Part shown: piece by piece, positions 50,603-59,521 of the stretch | Numbering within the stretch: position 1 is the stretch's first letter | Layout of the letters: every line of letters begins with the position of its first letter | NCBI GenBank assembly: GCA_023431345.1 | Contig: JAEYWK010000134.1 | Location: forward strand, 1 to 64,000 | Direction: 5' to 3' | Length of the DNA: 64,000 nt | Origin: Pseudomonadota bacterium | GTDB taxonomy: Bacteria; Myxococcota_A; Polyangia; Polyangiales; Polyangiaceae | Notes under the pieces: model-generated | Database searches by the model: none | The model's input: only the letters and a program-made list of their open reading frames with translations | What the model was told of the DNA's origin: nothing | Translations under genes and position numbers: made by a program

Positions 50603-51960
50603 GGCTCCGCCTCATCGCGCAGGGCCGCCAGCGACACTTCGGGGTGCCCCTGCATCAAGCGGTAGGCGCGCTGTCGCGAAATTCCCAACGATTGCGCAGC
50701 CTTAGCAACATTACCACCGAACCTCCGCAGCGCGGCCACGAGCCGAGGCAAGTCCGCCGGCTCATCGCTGGCAGCCAGCGCGGCCGCGTCGGCCGAAGCC
50801 TCGCCGCGAGCAGCGGCCGCCAGGGCATGTCGCTCGGGCGCGAGCCGCTCGGGCAGGTGCTGCAGCTTGAGCTTCTCTTCGGCGCCGTGGAGCACGAGCA
50901 GGCGCTTTACGACCAGCGAGAGCTCGCGCACGTTGAAGGGCCAGTCGTGCATGCACAGGCGCTCGACCAAGCGCGCGTCGACCGCCGGCGGCCGGCCGCC
51001 GGCGCCGTTCAACAGCATGCGCGCGAACAGGTACGGCACCTCCGCCTTGCGCTCGCGGAGCGGTGGTAGCTTCAAGGTCAGCCCGTCGAGCCGCGCGTAG
51101 AGATCCGCGCGGAACTCGCCGCGCGCGACGGCTTCGGTCAAGCTGAACTGCGCCGCCGCCAGCACGCGCACGTCGAGCTTGACTGGCTGCGCTTCCCCGA
51201 GCGGCTGCACGACTCGCTCTTCCAGCACCCGCAGCAGCTTCGCCTGCAGCGTGAGCGGCAGCTCGCAGACCTCGTCGAGGAGCAGCGTCCCGTGCTGGGC
51301 CGCGCGAAAATGGCCCTGATTCGCCTGTTCGGCGCCGGTGAACGCCCCGCGCCGGTAGCCGAAGAGCTCGCCCTCGGCCAGGGCTTCGGGGAGCGCCGCG
51401 CAGTTGACGGCGACGAGCGGTCCGCGTCGCCCGCTCCAGGCGTGAATGGCCTTGGCGACTGCCTCTTTGCCCGTGCCCGTCTCACCCTCGAGCACCATCG
51501 GCAGATCGCTCTGCGATGCCCGCTCGGCAGACGCGAGGGCGCGTCGCAGCGCCTCCCCGCCGAACAGGCCAGGTGAGAGCGCCCCGAACGGCCCCGCCAG
51601 GCGACTCACGACCCCCACCCACCCGCCGACGCGCACGACGTCGTGCTCGGCGAGCACGATGGATCGTACGCGCGCGCCGTTCACCCAGGTGCCGTTGCGG
51701 CTCTCGAGATCACGAATGACGGCGTGCGGCCCCTCGGCGCGAATCACCGCGTGCCGGCGCGATACATCGCTGCCGGACAGGCTCAGCGCGCAGTCTTCGT
51801 CGCGGCCCACGTACGCTTCGCTCGAGAGCCCGGAGAGCACCAGGCTCGGGCCGTCGGTTTGCGGGAATAGCCACGCGAGCAGCAGCGGCGCTGGCTGGGG
51901 CAGCGCCTGACTGGCGGTCAGCGAGCCCTCGGTGGTTTCCCCGGTGGAGCGTGCGGACAT
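50599..51960 (-). CDS. FHA-domain sigma54-dependent transcriptional activator
   Basis: 453 residues. The N-terminal FHA domain (about 45-115) shows YVGRDEDCALSLSGSDVSRRHAVI ... DLESRNGTWVNGARV. The AAA+ domain (about 135-370) has Walker A GETGTGKE (159-166), the sigma54-contact loop GAFTGA (205-210), Walker B LLLDEVCEL, and FRADLYARLDGLTLKLPPLRER. The C-terminal Fis-type helix-turn-helix (NVAKAAQSLGISRQRAYRLMQ) binds enhancer DNA. Phospho-threonine recognition by FHA would switch the activator. A TATGAT box (complement of 52005-52010) lies 45 nt upstream of ATG 51960 and may be the operon promoter. Confidence 0.95.
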   Translation of the reverse strand: MSARSTGETTEGSLTASQALPQPAPLLLAWLFPQTDGPSLVLSGLSSEAYVGRDEDCALSLSGSDVSRRHAVIRAEGPHAVIRDLESRNGTWVNGARVRSIVLAEHDVVRVGGWVGVVSRLAGPFGALSPGLFGGEALRRALASAERASQSDLPMVLEGETGTGKEAVAKAIHAWSGRRGPLVAVNCAALPEALAEGELFGYRRGAFTGAEQANQGHFRAAQHGTLLLDEVCELPLTLQAKLLRVLEERVVQPLGEAQPVKLDVRVLAAAQFSLTEAVARGEFRADLYARLDGLTLKLPPLRERKAEVPYLFARMLLNGAGGRPPAVDARLVERLCMHDWPFNVRELSLVVKRLLVLHGAEEKLKLQHLPERLAPERHALAAAARGEASADAAALAASDEPADLPRLVAALRRFGGNVAKAAQSLGISRQRAYRLMQGHPEVSLAALRDEAEP

Positions 51961-52004
51961 GGCGGAGCGCGAGCGGCGACAGCAAGCCTCCGCCCGGTCT
52001 CCCC

Positions 52005-52010
52005 ATCATA
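52005..52010 (-). promoter_or_regulatory. Predicted -10 box of the FHA-kinase operon
   Basis: TATGAT on the minus strand lies 44 nt before the ATG at 51960, leaving a normal leader. A good match to the -10 consensus; no clear -35. Confidence 0.35.
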
Positions 52011-52071
52011 GCCCAGAACCGCCCTCTGCCGAGGGCCCGAACGCCGCCTCCCGCCCCCACCCCGCGCCCAG

Positions 52072-52986
52072 CTACGGACCGTACTGGAGGCCTGTCACGC
52101 TGAGCGCGGCGCGGCCACCGAGGCTGGAACGAACGCGCACCTCGATTTGATCCGCGGGCAAGGCCGCGTACGGCCCTGCGCCGAGGCCCCAGCAGGTGTC
52201 GGGGACCGGCGACAGCGTGCCGCCGACGATGGGATAGATGCAGCCATCTTTACCTCCCGCTCGCACGAGCGCGATCTCGAGCGAGCCGCCGGTGCCGGTG
52301 CCGACGATCTTCAAGGAGCCGATGTTCTGCGCCGACTTGAAGCGGAAGAAGATGGCGCCGATGTCGTCCGGCGAGAAGAGGTCGTATTCAGCGACGGCGG
52401 CAGTCTCGTCAGCGTCGAACGCCGTCACGTAGTCGCGGGTGGCGTCGTTCGAGAGCACGTCCAGCGCGTAGACTCCGACGGTTTCGCAGCAATCGGGGCA
52501 GCTCGTGACGAGGGCGCAGGCGGCCTCGCTGTCGGGGAATGGATTGGTCGTGGTGCTGCCGCCGCTGCCGAGCCCGCCGCTGCTCGTACCCGCGGTGACC
52601 CCGCCGCTGCCGAGCCCGCCGCCGCTGATGCTGCCGCCCTTACCACCGAGGCTCGTGCCGCCAGACACTCCACCGGTTGGGGTGTCTTCGCTGCCGCCCG
52701 CGCCGCCCTCGCCGACGCTCGCTTCGCCGCCGAAGCCGAGCGCGCCGGCGAAGCCGCCGAAGCCGGCACCCGGGGGCGTGCACACCCCGAGCGGCGCGAA
52801 GCACTCCAGCCCATCGTTACAGGTCTGATTCGCGTAGCACAGGCACGCCAGGCTGCCCGTGGGGCAAGCCGCGTCTTTGTCGTCGTCCTTGTCGCCGCCG
52901 CACGCCGCCACGAAGCACAGGCCCACGCCGAGCGAAGCCACACCGAGAAGCCACTTGGTCATGCCCAGGCCGGGTGCACGGCGCAT
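52072..52986 (-). CDS. Linker-type lipoprotein with CBM-like C-terminal domain
   Basis: 304 residues. The signal peptide ends at CFVAAC (Cys29). A Cys-rich segment (CPTGSLACLCYANQTCNDGLECFAPLGVC) resembles a small disulfide domain, then a Gly-rich linker (about 75-150). The C-terminal about 145 residues (DYVTAFDADETAAVAEYDLFSPDDIGAIFFRFKSAQNIGSLKIVGTGTGGSLEIALVRAGGKDGCIYPIVG) are beta-rich, and a CC pair appears in SCPDCCET. No family is firmly recognised. Surface display is inferred. ATG 52962 is an alternative start. Confidence 0.72.
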   Translation of the reverse strand: MRRAPGLGMTKWLLGVASLGVGLCFVAACGGDKDDDKDAACPTGSLACLCYANQTCNDGLECFAPLGVCTPPGAGFGGFAGALGFGGEASVGEGGAGGSEDTPTGGVSGGTSLGGKGGSISGGGLGSGGVTAGTSSGGLGSGGSTTTNPFPDSEAACALVTSCPDCCETVGVYALDVLSNDATRDYVTAFDADETAAVAEYDLFSPDDIGAIFFRFKSAQNIGSLKIVGTGTGGSLEIALVRAGGKDGCIYPIVGGTLSPVPDTCWGLGAGPYAALPADQIEVRVRSSLGGRAALSVTGLQYGP

Positions 52987-53094
52987 GCCGGGATGGCTCA
53001 GCGCAACTTGGCCGAAATGGCCCGCCGCCAGCGCCCGCGGACATGTCCAGCACCGGCTCGGGACAGCCCGCGGACGTCCGCGTCCAGCGCTCCG

Positions 53095-54402
53095 CTACTT
53101 CACGCCGCTGATGCGGTCGGTGCCCATGAACGCGCGCAGCGGCTCGGGGATGAGCACGCTGCCGTCGGCCTGCTGGTACTGCTCGAGGATGGCCAGCCAC
53201 GTGCGACCGATGGCGAGGCCGGAGCCGTTGAGGGTGTGCAGCAGCCGCGGCTTGCCCTTCGGCTCCGGGCGGTAGCGGATCTTGGCGCGTCGAGCCTGAA
53301 AATCGCCGAAGGTGGAGCAGCTCGAGATCTCGCGGAACGCCTGCTGCGACGGCAACCAGACCTCGAGATCGTACGACTTGGTGGACGAGAACGTCAGGTC
53401 GCCCGCGCAGTGCTCGACCACGCGGTAGTGCAAGCCCAGGCGCCGCAGCACTTCCTCGGCGTGGCTCGTGAGCTGCTCCAGCTGCTCGAGCGCGGTCTCG
53501 GGCGTCGCGAAGCGCACGAGCTCCACCTTGTCGAACTGGTGCTGGCGAATGAGACCGCGTACGTCGCGGCCATGCGAGCCGGCTTCGCTGCGGAAGCAAG
53601 GGGTGTACGCGCAGTAGGCGCGCGGCAAGTCCGCCGCTTCCAAGACTTCGTCCGCGTGCAGGTTGGTCACGGGCACCTCGGCGGTGGGCACGAGGTAAAG
53701 GGCGGAGGGGTCGTTCGGATCGCTGCGCCGGGTCTTGAACAGGTCGTCCTCGAACTTCGGCAGGTTGCCGGTGCCGAGCAGCGCCTCCGCGCGCACCAAA
53801 AAGGGCGGATAAACTTCGGTATATCCGTGCTCTTTGGTGTGCAAATCGAGCATGAAGTTGATCAGCGCTCGCTCGAGCCGCGCGCCCGCGCCCCACAGCA
53901 CCGAGAAGCGCGCGCCCGACAGCTTCGCCGCGCGCTCCAGGTCCAAGATGCCGAGGCTACTGCCGATGTCCCAGTGCGCCTTGGGCTCGAACGAGAACTC
54001 GGGCGCGTTGCCCCAGGTGCGCACGGTGGGGTTCTGCTCATCGCTCTCGCCGTCGGGCACCGACGGATGTGGCACGTTCGGAATGACGAGCAGGCGATCT
54101 TGCATCTCGGCTTCAATCGCCGAAAGCTCGCTGTCGAGATCTTTGACGCGCTCGCTCAGAGCTTTGAGCTCTTCGCGACGCGCCGCCATCGCCGCCTTGT
54201 CTCCGGCCTTCGCCAGCGCGGCCATGCCGTCGTTGGCCGCGTTGCGTTCGGCCTGGAGCGCCTCCGTCTTGACGATCAGCTCGCGGCGCTTGCTGGACAG
54301 ACTCGAGATGCCATCGAGCAGCGCGGCGGCGTCCGCCGAGCGCCGCGTGAGCATGCGCCGAACTTCATCGAGATTGTCCGCAACGTACCGGGCATCGAGC
54401 AT
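53095..54402 (-). CDS. serS: Seryl-tRNA synthetase
   Basis: 435 residues, normal length. The N-terminal coiled-coil arm that binds the long variable arm of tRNA-Ser covers about 30-110. Class II motifs follow: motif 1 in ALINFMLDLHTKEHGYTEVYPPFLV, motif 2 AYTPCFRSEAGSHGRDVRGLIRQHQFDKVE, and motif 3 HTLNGSGLAIGRTWLAILEQYQ. CTAAAT lies 8 nt before the ATG on the minus strand, so the mRNA may be leaderless. The tRNA-Ser(UGA) at the left edge is one of its substrates. Confidence 0.97.
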   Translation of the reverse strand: MLDARYVADNLDEVRRMLTRRSADAAALLDGISSLSSKRRELIVKTEALQAERNAANDGMAALAKAGDKAAMAARREELKALSERVKDLDSELSAIEAEMQDRLLVIPNVPHPSVPDGESDEQNPTVRTWGNAPEFSFEPKAHWDIGSSLGILDLERAAKLSGARFSVLWGAGARLERALINFMLDLHTKEHGYTEVYPPFLVRAEALLGTGNLPKFEDDLFKTRRSDPNDPSALYLVPTAEVPVTNLHADEVLEAADLPRAYCAYTPCFRSEAGSHGRDVRGLIRQHQFDKVELVRFATPETALEQLEQLTSHAEEVLRRLGLHYRVVEHCAGDLTFSSTKSYDLEVWLPSQQAFREISSCSTFGDFQARRAKIRYRPEPKGKPRLLHTLNGSGLAIGRTWLAILEQYQQADGSVLIPEPLRAFMGTDRISGVK

Positions 54403-54421
54403 GGCGCCCGATTTAGCACGC

Positions 54422-54985
54422 TCAGAACCCGACGCCGACGCCCACGCCGATCCCGATGCCCACGCCGCCGCTCCGGCCGCGGTAGTTGGCCACCGCGACC
54501 AGGTGGGTGATCAAGGTGCAGGTCCGCAGCACGGGTCCGGCGCAGCCACGCCAGGTTCCGCCCGCGCTGCGCTCGCCCTCGGAGTCGTAGTAGGTGACCC
54601 GGCCGTCCGGCGTGACCGAAAGCCAGGCTTCGACGGCGCCGGGCGGCGAGGCGTTGGTGACGCCCACCCGCCCCAGCGAAAGGTTGTCGGTTCCGGCGAG
54701 GTGACCATCACCGAGCAGCACTGCGTAAGGGTCAAAATCGTCGTCTGCGACGCGGCCCACTCGATCGAGCACGAACGCGAGATCGCCGTCGATGAAGACC
54801 TTGCCGTCGGCGCGCAGCTCGACCGGGTCGCCTTCTCGCTCCCATCGGGCCGCTGCGAACGCCAGGGGGGCACCGCCTTCGGCCCAGCGCGGCGGGTTGC
54901 GGGGCGCGCAGCCAGCGAGCGCCACCGCCAAACAAAGCAGAGCGGCGCTACGGTCGCGCCTGCTCGAGAAGAGCGGGTCAGCCAT
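54422..54985 (-). CDS. Lipoprotein with Gly-Val/Ile terminal tail
   Basis: 187 residues from ATG 54985, with TATGGT on the minus strand 7 nt upstream. The signal peptide ends at VALAGC (Cys26). The body (about 30-165) is beta-rich (VELRADGKVFIDGDLAFVLDRVGRVADDD, LSVTPDGRVTYYDSEGERSAGGTWRGC). Two further Cys near the C-terminus (GCAGPVLRTC) could form a disulfide. The protein ends in an alternating Gly-Ile/Val tail (GGVGIGIGVGVGVGF) that encodes a hexanucleotide-like repeat in DNA and might insert in a membrane as a strand. Function unknown. Confidence 0.65.
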   Translation of the reverse strand: MADPLFSSRRDRSAALLCLAVALAGCAPRNPPRWAEGGAPLAFAAARWEREGDPVELRADGKVFIDGDLAFVLDRVGRVADDDFDPYAVLLGDGHLAGTDNLSLGRVGVTNASPPGAVEAWLSVTPDGRVTYYDSEGERSAGGTWRGCAGPVLRTCTLITHLVAVANYRGRSGGVGIGIGVGVGVGF

Positions 54986-54992
54986 CGCCTGA

Positions 54993-54998
54993 ACCATA
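54993..54998 (-). promoter_or_regulatory. Predicted -10 box (leaderless start) for the Gly-Val tail lipoprotein
   Basis: TATGGT on the minus strand lies 7 nt before the ATG at 54985. Confidence 0.4.
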
Positions 54999-55103
54999 GC
55001 GCACGGCGAGCGGGGCTCGCGGAGTCGGCCAGCGGGCCCACGTCGGCGCAACGGCGTGGCTCAGCGGCTTTTTTGGCCGCGATCCGGGCTTGGGATTAGC
55101 CAT

Positions 55104-55805
55104 GTGCGGGTGGGCCATCCGTCGCTTGCGTCCGAGTTTCCGAACGACAACGCCGAGATCTCGAGCGGCGCCATCTGGATCCACACGGATTTAGTCGGCC
55201 CTGCCATCGCCCAGCTGGCACCGTTCGCGCCCGTCCCGAGCGAGCGGTTCGTCCTCTACTTCGACGACGACGAAGGCTGCGTCGAGAGCCCTGTCGAGCT
55301 TCGAGCCAGCACGGGCGCCGGCGTCAGCTGTGCGCCCAGCATCGTGCCCGAGGCCGACCCAGAGCCCGAGACGGAGACGGAGACGGAAGTCGAGCTCGCG
55401 CGCCCGGACTCACCAGCGTTCTCTCGCTTCGAGCACGCCCTCAGCTCCGCGCTCTTGGCGCGAGGCGCGACCCGCGCCGCCGCGCTGTTGCCGCGCCTGC
55501 TACGACTCGAGGCGCTCCCGGCGGACGCTGCGCCCACGGACGTGCAGCTCGCGCTGCAGAGCCGCGGCTACCTCGATGACAACGGCCGCTACTCGAAGAA
55601 GTACCGCGAGCTGTGCGGAGCTTGGTCGGCGCTCCTGCAGGGCGCCTCGCAGGACTTCTCGGCCTGCGGCACCACCACGCTCGATCGCTTCGGCGCCGAA
55701 CTGCTGACGGCGCTGCTCGCCGTGCCCGCGACGCGCGCCGAGGAGCTGCGGCGCGCGCTGCGTCAGGCAGGCGTGGCCGCGTTCGGCGTGCTCGAAGCCG
55801 CCTAG
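55104..55805 (+). CDS. Hypothetical protein with acidic Glu/Thr linker
   Basis: 233 residues from GTG 55104 (ATG 55056 would add 16). The N-terminal part (HPSLASEFPNDNAEISSGAIWIHTDLVGPAIAQL ... VLYFDDDEGCVESPVELRASTG) is followed by an acidic repeat-like stretch (PEADPEPETETETEVE). A C-terminal alpha-helical part (about 120-233: FEHALSSALLARGATRAAALLPRLLRL ... LDRFGAELLTALLAVPATRAEELRRALRQAGVAAFGVLE) completes it. No signal peptide and no recognised family. It stands alone between the Gly-Val tail lipoprotein and the DNA methyltransferase gene, convergent with the latter. Confidence 0.55.
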   Translation: MRVGHPSLASEFPNDNAEISSGAIWIHTDLVGPAIAQLAPFAPVPSERFVLYFDDDEGCVESPVELRASTGAGVSCAPSIVPEADPEPETETETEVELARPDSPAFSRFEHALSSALLARGATRAAALLPRLLRLEALPADAAPTDVQLALQSRGYLDDNGRYSKKYRELCGAWSALLQGASQDFSACGTTTLDRFGAELLTALLAVPATRAEELRRALRQAGVAAFGVLEAA

Positions 55806-55819
55806 CGCTCGTCTCGCGC

Positions 55820-57009
55820 CTAGAGACGCGCGCTGACCAAGTACTCGAACAGCTCCTTCTTACTGGTGCGCCGGCGCAAAGTGCGGGTCTTCACGCGGGA
55901 AAATCCGTGCCGCTCGAACAAGTCCGCGAGGAGCTTCTCTGCCGGTACGAGCACGTCGAAGAACTTCGAGTTGCCGACCACGTAGTGCGCCTCGCCGCCG
56001 GAGACGAGCACGCGCGACAGCGAGCCCACGTGCCGATCCATGTCGTGAAAGTAGCGCTCGACGTAACGCGCCAGCACTGCGCTTTGCGGCTCGATGCGAC
56101 GCAGCAGCGGTCCGAGCCGCCGCAAAGCCAGCGCGCCTTGCGGCCGCCAGCTCGACAGCTTGCTGGTCGCCACACCCCAGGTCCCGCCGATCGCCTGCCA
56201 ATCGAGCTCGCCGGCTTGCCTACCGTCGCCCAAGAAGCCGAGCCAATACATGTAAGGCCGGAGCTCGCGGATGTAGCTCATGCGGTTGACGTAAGGCGGA
56301 GACGTCACGACTGATCCGCACGAATTTGCTGGAAAAACCTGCTCCAGCTCGCGGGAGTCGCCCACTGCGACCGAGCCTGCGCTACCGGGCAGCGCCCGCT
56401 CGGCGCCGAGGCGCAGGCTCGCAAAGGCACGCTCGAGCAGCTCCGCGACGTCGTGGCCGTCGCCGCGGGCTCGAAACGACATCGATTGGTGGCGGAAGCT
56501 CACGTTGCCGGCGTCGATCAGCGCACGACAAAACGACAGCGCGGCGAGGTCGCGCGCTTTGCCGCGCTTACCAGCCAGCTCCGCGTGCGCGCGTGACAGC
56601 GCCGACAGCGTCCGTTCGTCCCACCACTTCTCGATGCGATGCAGCGGCGGCACCCACGCGCGCCCTTTGCCGCGCTCGGCGGCGCGGGCCATCTCGGCGA
56701 CGAGCCCCTCCGCTTTGCGCAGGTCAGCGGCCGTGTAGGGCCGGCTCTTGACCTCCGCGAGCCAGCGCAAGAACGGGTTGATATCGACGGTGTGACACGC
56801 GATGCCCTGCTCGGCGCAAGCCGTCAGCGTCGTACCCGTCCCGCAAAAGGGGTCCAAAACCGGCAAATCCGGGCGCGAACGCTGGCGAATGAGCTCGCGC
56901 ACCAGCTCGACCGAGTAGGCAGGGGTGAGCCGCAGCCAGCCGTGGCGCGTCGAGCGCAGATTGCCGCGGAAGGTAACGGCGGGTGACAGCGCCGCGCGCT
57001 CGGCGCGCT

Positions 57010-57013
<4 letters not shown>
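55820..57013 (-). CDS. Orphan DNA (cytosine-N4/adenine-N6) methyltransferase
   Basis: 397 residues from GTG 57013. The SAM-binding motif DPFCGTGTTLTAC (residues 54-66) precedes the catalytic motif TSPPYVNR (237-244), which is typical of N4-cytosine or N6-adenine methylases; the Ser-Pro-Pro-Tyr variant favours N4-cytosine. No target-recognition domain of a restriction enzyme and no nuclease gene accompany it. The GTG overlaps the stop of livF (GTGA), so it is translated from the branched-chain amino-acid transporter message. A regulatory or unrelated substrate (for example RNA or protein) cannot be excluded. Confidence 0.82.
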
Positions 57014-57743
<730 letters not shown>

Positions 57744-57747
<4 letters not shown>

Positions 57748-58520
57748 GCCAGCTCCTCGGTCGACTTGCCTAGGTAGGCCGCGAGCACGGCGGGATCCTT
57801 CTTGATGCGCTCGGGAGCGCCGTGCGCGATCGTCTCGCCGTGATCGACGACGTGCACCTCTTCGCACACGCTCATCACCACGGCCATGTTGTGCTCGACG
57901 AGCACCACCGTGAGCCCCATTTGATCGCGCAGAAAGCGGATTTGTCGCTCGAGCTCGCCCGCCTCCTGGCTGTTCATGCCCGCGGCAGGCTCGTCGAGCA
58001 GGAGTAGCTTCGGCTCGAGCATCAGGGCGCGCGCGATCTCGAGCCGCCGCTGCGAGCCGTACGGCAGCGCGCCGGCGACGCACTGCGCCTGCGTACCGAG
58101 CCCCATCACCTCCAGCAGCTCGCGAGCGCGCGTGCGCAAGCGCGCTTCGTCCTCCGCCTGGGCTCGCGTGCGGAACATCGCCGCGAGCACGCTCGAGCGG
58201 TGCAGGTGGTGGCCGGCCACCATCACGTTCTCTTCGACGGTCATGGCGCGGAACAGCCGGATGTTCTGGAACGTCCGAGCGATGCCGCAGTTGGCGATGC
58301 GCGCCGGTGACTCCCCGCCGATGCTCTTGCCAGCGAAGCGGATGCGACCGCCGTCAGGCGTGTACACGCCCGTGATCACGTTGAACAGCGTGGTCTTACC
58401 GGCGCCGTTCGGGCCGATCAGCCCGAAGATCGATCTTTCGGGGACGTCGAAGGAGACGTGCTTGAGCGCGCGCAGTCCGCCGAAGATTTTGTCGACTTTT
58501 TCCAGCGAAAGCAGGCTCAT
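57744..58520 (-). CDS. livG: Branched-chain amino-acid ABC transporter ATP-binding protein LivG
   Basis: 258 residues. Walker A GPNGAGKTT, LivG-typical GIARTFQNIRLF, Walker B LLLLDEPAAGMN, and VLVEHNMAVVMSVCEEVHVVDHGETIAHG with the switch His. The start overlaps the livM stop (ATGA). It forms the ATPase pair with LivF. Confidence 0.96.
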
Positions 58521-59521
58521 CGCGCCTCCGCTTTGGAGCGCTTCAGGCGCCCCAAGAAGCCCGCCGTCAGCTCACGGCCGCCGAGCAAGCCTTGGGGCCG
58601 CACCAGCATGATCACGATCAGCAAGAGCGCGTAGAGCACCAGCCGGTACTGCTGCAGATCGCGCATCAGCTCGAGCGTCACCGCGACGAACACGCCCCCG
58701 ACGATCGCGCCCGAGATCGAGCCCAAGCCGCCGATGATGATCATCACGATCATGTCGATTGACTTGTCGAAGCGGAAGTCTTCTGGACGAATGCCGGACT
58801 GCATGTAGGCGAACAAGCCGCCCGCGGTGCCGGCGCTGGCAGCGCTGATCGAGAACGCGAGCACCTTGAGACGCGTCGTGGGCGTGGCCATCGCCTCCGC
58901 CGCGATCTCGTCTTCGCGGATGGCGATCAGCGAGCGACCCGTTTGCGAGAACGTCAGGTTCCGAATCAAGACCACGATCGTGATCGCCCAGCCGAACACC
59001 CAGAAGAACGTGGTGTAGGCGGGCAGCCCCGCAGGGCTGTCGCCGAAGTAGCCGGTAGCGGCGCCGAGGAAGGTGGCGTTATTGAACGAAATACGAATGA
59101 TTTCGCCGAATCCGAGCGTCACGACGGCCAGGTAGTCGCCGCGCAGACGCAAGCTGGGAGCGCCGACGAGCAGCCCCGTGAGACCGGCCAGGCTCGCGCC
59201 GATGAGCAGCGCGACGTTGAACGTGACCGCGTCCGCGAGATCGCCGGGGCCCAGCGCTCCTTGCACCACGGGGCCGAGCTTCACCCCCGCGTAGGCAGCG
59301 CCGTAGGCGCCCACCGCCATGAAGCCAGCGTGGCCAATCGAGAACTGGCCCGTCGTGCCGTTGATGAGGTTCAGCCCGACCGCCAAGATGATGTTGATGC
59401 CGGCCAAGAGCACGATGCGCTGCGCGTACTCGATCAAGCCCTCTTGCAGCAGCAGACCGACGCCGTAGAGCGACAGCGCGATCGCGCTCGCGATGGCCAA
59501 GCGGCGTGCGAGCCGCATCAC
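58517..59521 (-). CDS. livM: Branched-chain amino-acid ABC transporter permease LivM
   Basis: 334 residues from GTG 59521 (or ATG 59518). About eight to nine transmembrane helices are predicted, with the conserved LivM segment INGTTGQFSIGHAGFMAVGAYGAAY and the cytoplasmic EDEIAAEAMATPTTRLKVLAFSISAASAGTAGG coupling region. The start overlaps the livH stop. Together with LivH it forms the membrane channel. Confidence 0.95.
   Translation of the reverse strand: MMRLARRLAIASAIALSLYGVGLLLQEGLIEYAQRIVLLAGINIILAVGLNLINGTTGQFSIGHAGFMAVGAYGAAYAGVKLGPVVQGALGPGDLADAVTFNVALLIGASLAGLTGLLVGAPSLRLRGDYLAVVTLGFGEIIRISFNNATFLGAATGYFGDSPAGLPAYTTFFWVFGWAITIVVLIRNLTFSQTGRSLIAIREDEIAAEAMATPTTRLKVLAFSISAASAGTAGGLFAYMQSGIRPEDFRFDKSIDMIVMIIIGGLGSISGAIVGGVFVAVTLELMRDLQQYRLVLYALLLIVIMLVRPQGLLGGRELTAGFLGRLKRSKAEAR

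Noticed and set aside
52817..53896. A 359-codon minus-strand frame overlapping serS in another frame
   Set aside because: Arg-rich frame-shifted reading of the seryl-tRNA synthetase gene.
52147..54510. A 787-codon plus-strand open frame
   Set aside because: It is antisense to the linker lipoprotein and serS; composition is that of a shadow frame.
55065..55081. GCGGC-TTTTTT-GCCGC hairpin considered as a terminator
   Set aside because: The T-run lies in the loop rather than after the stem, and no gene ends just before it.
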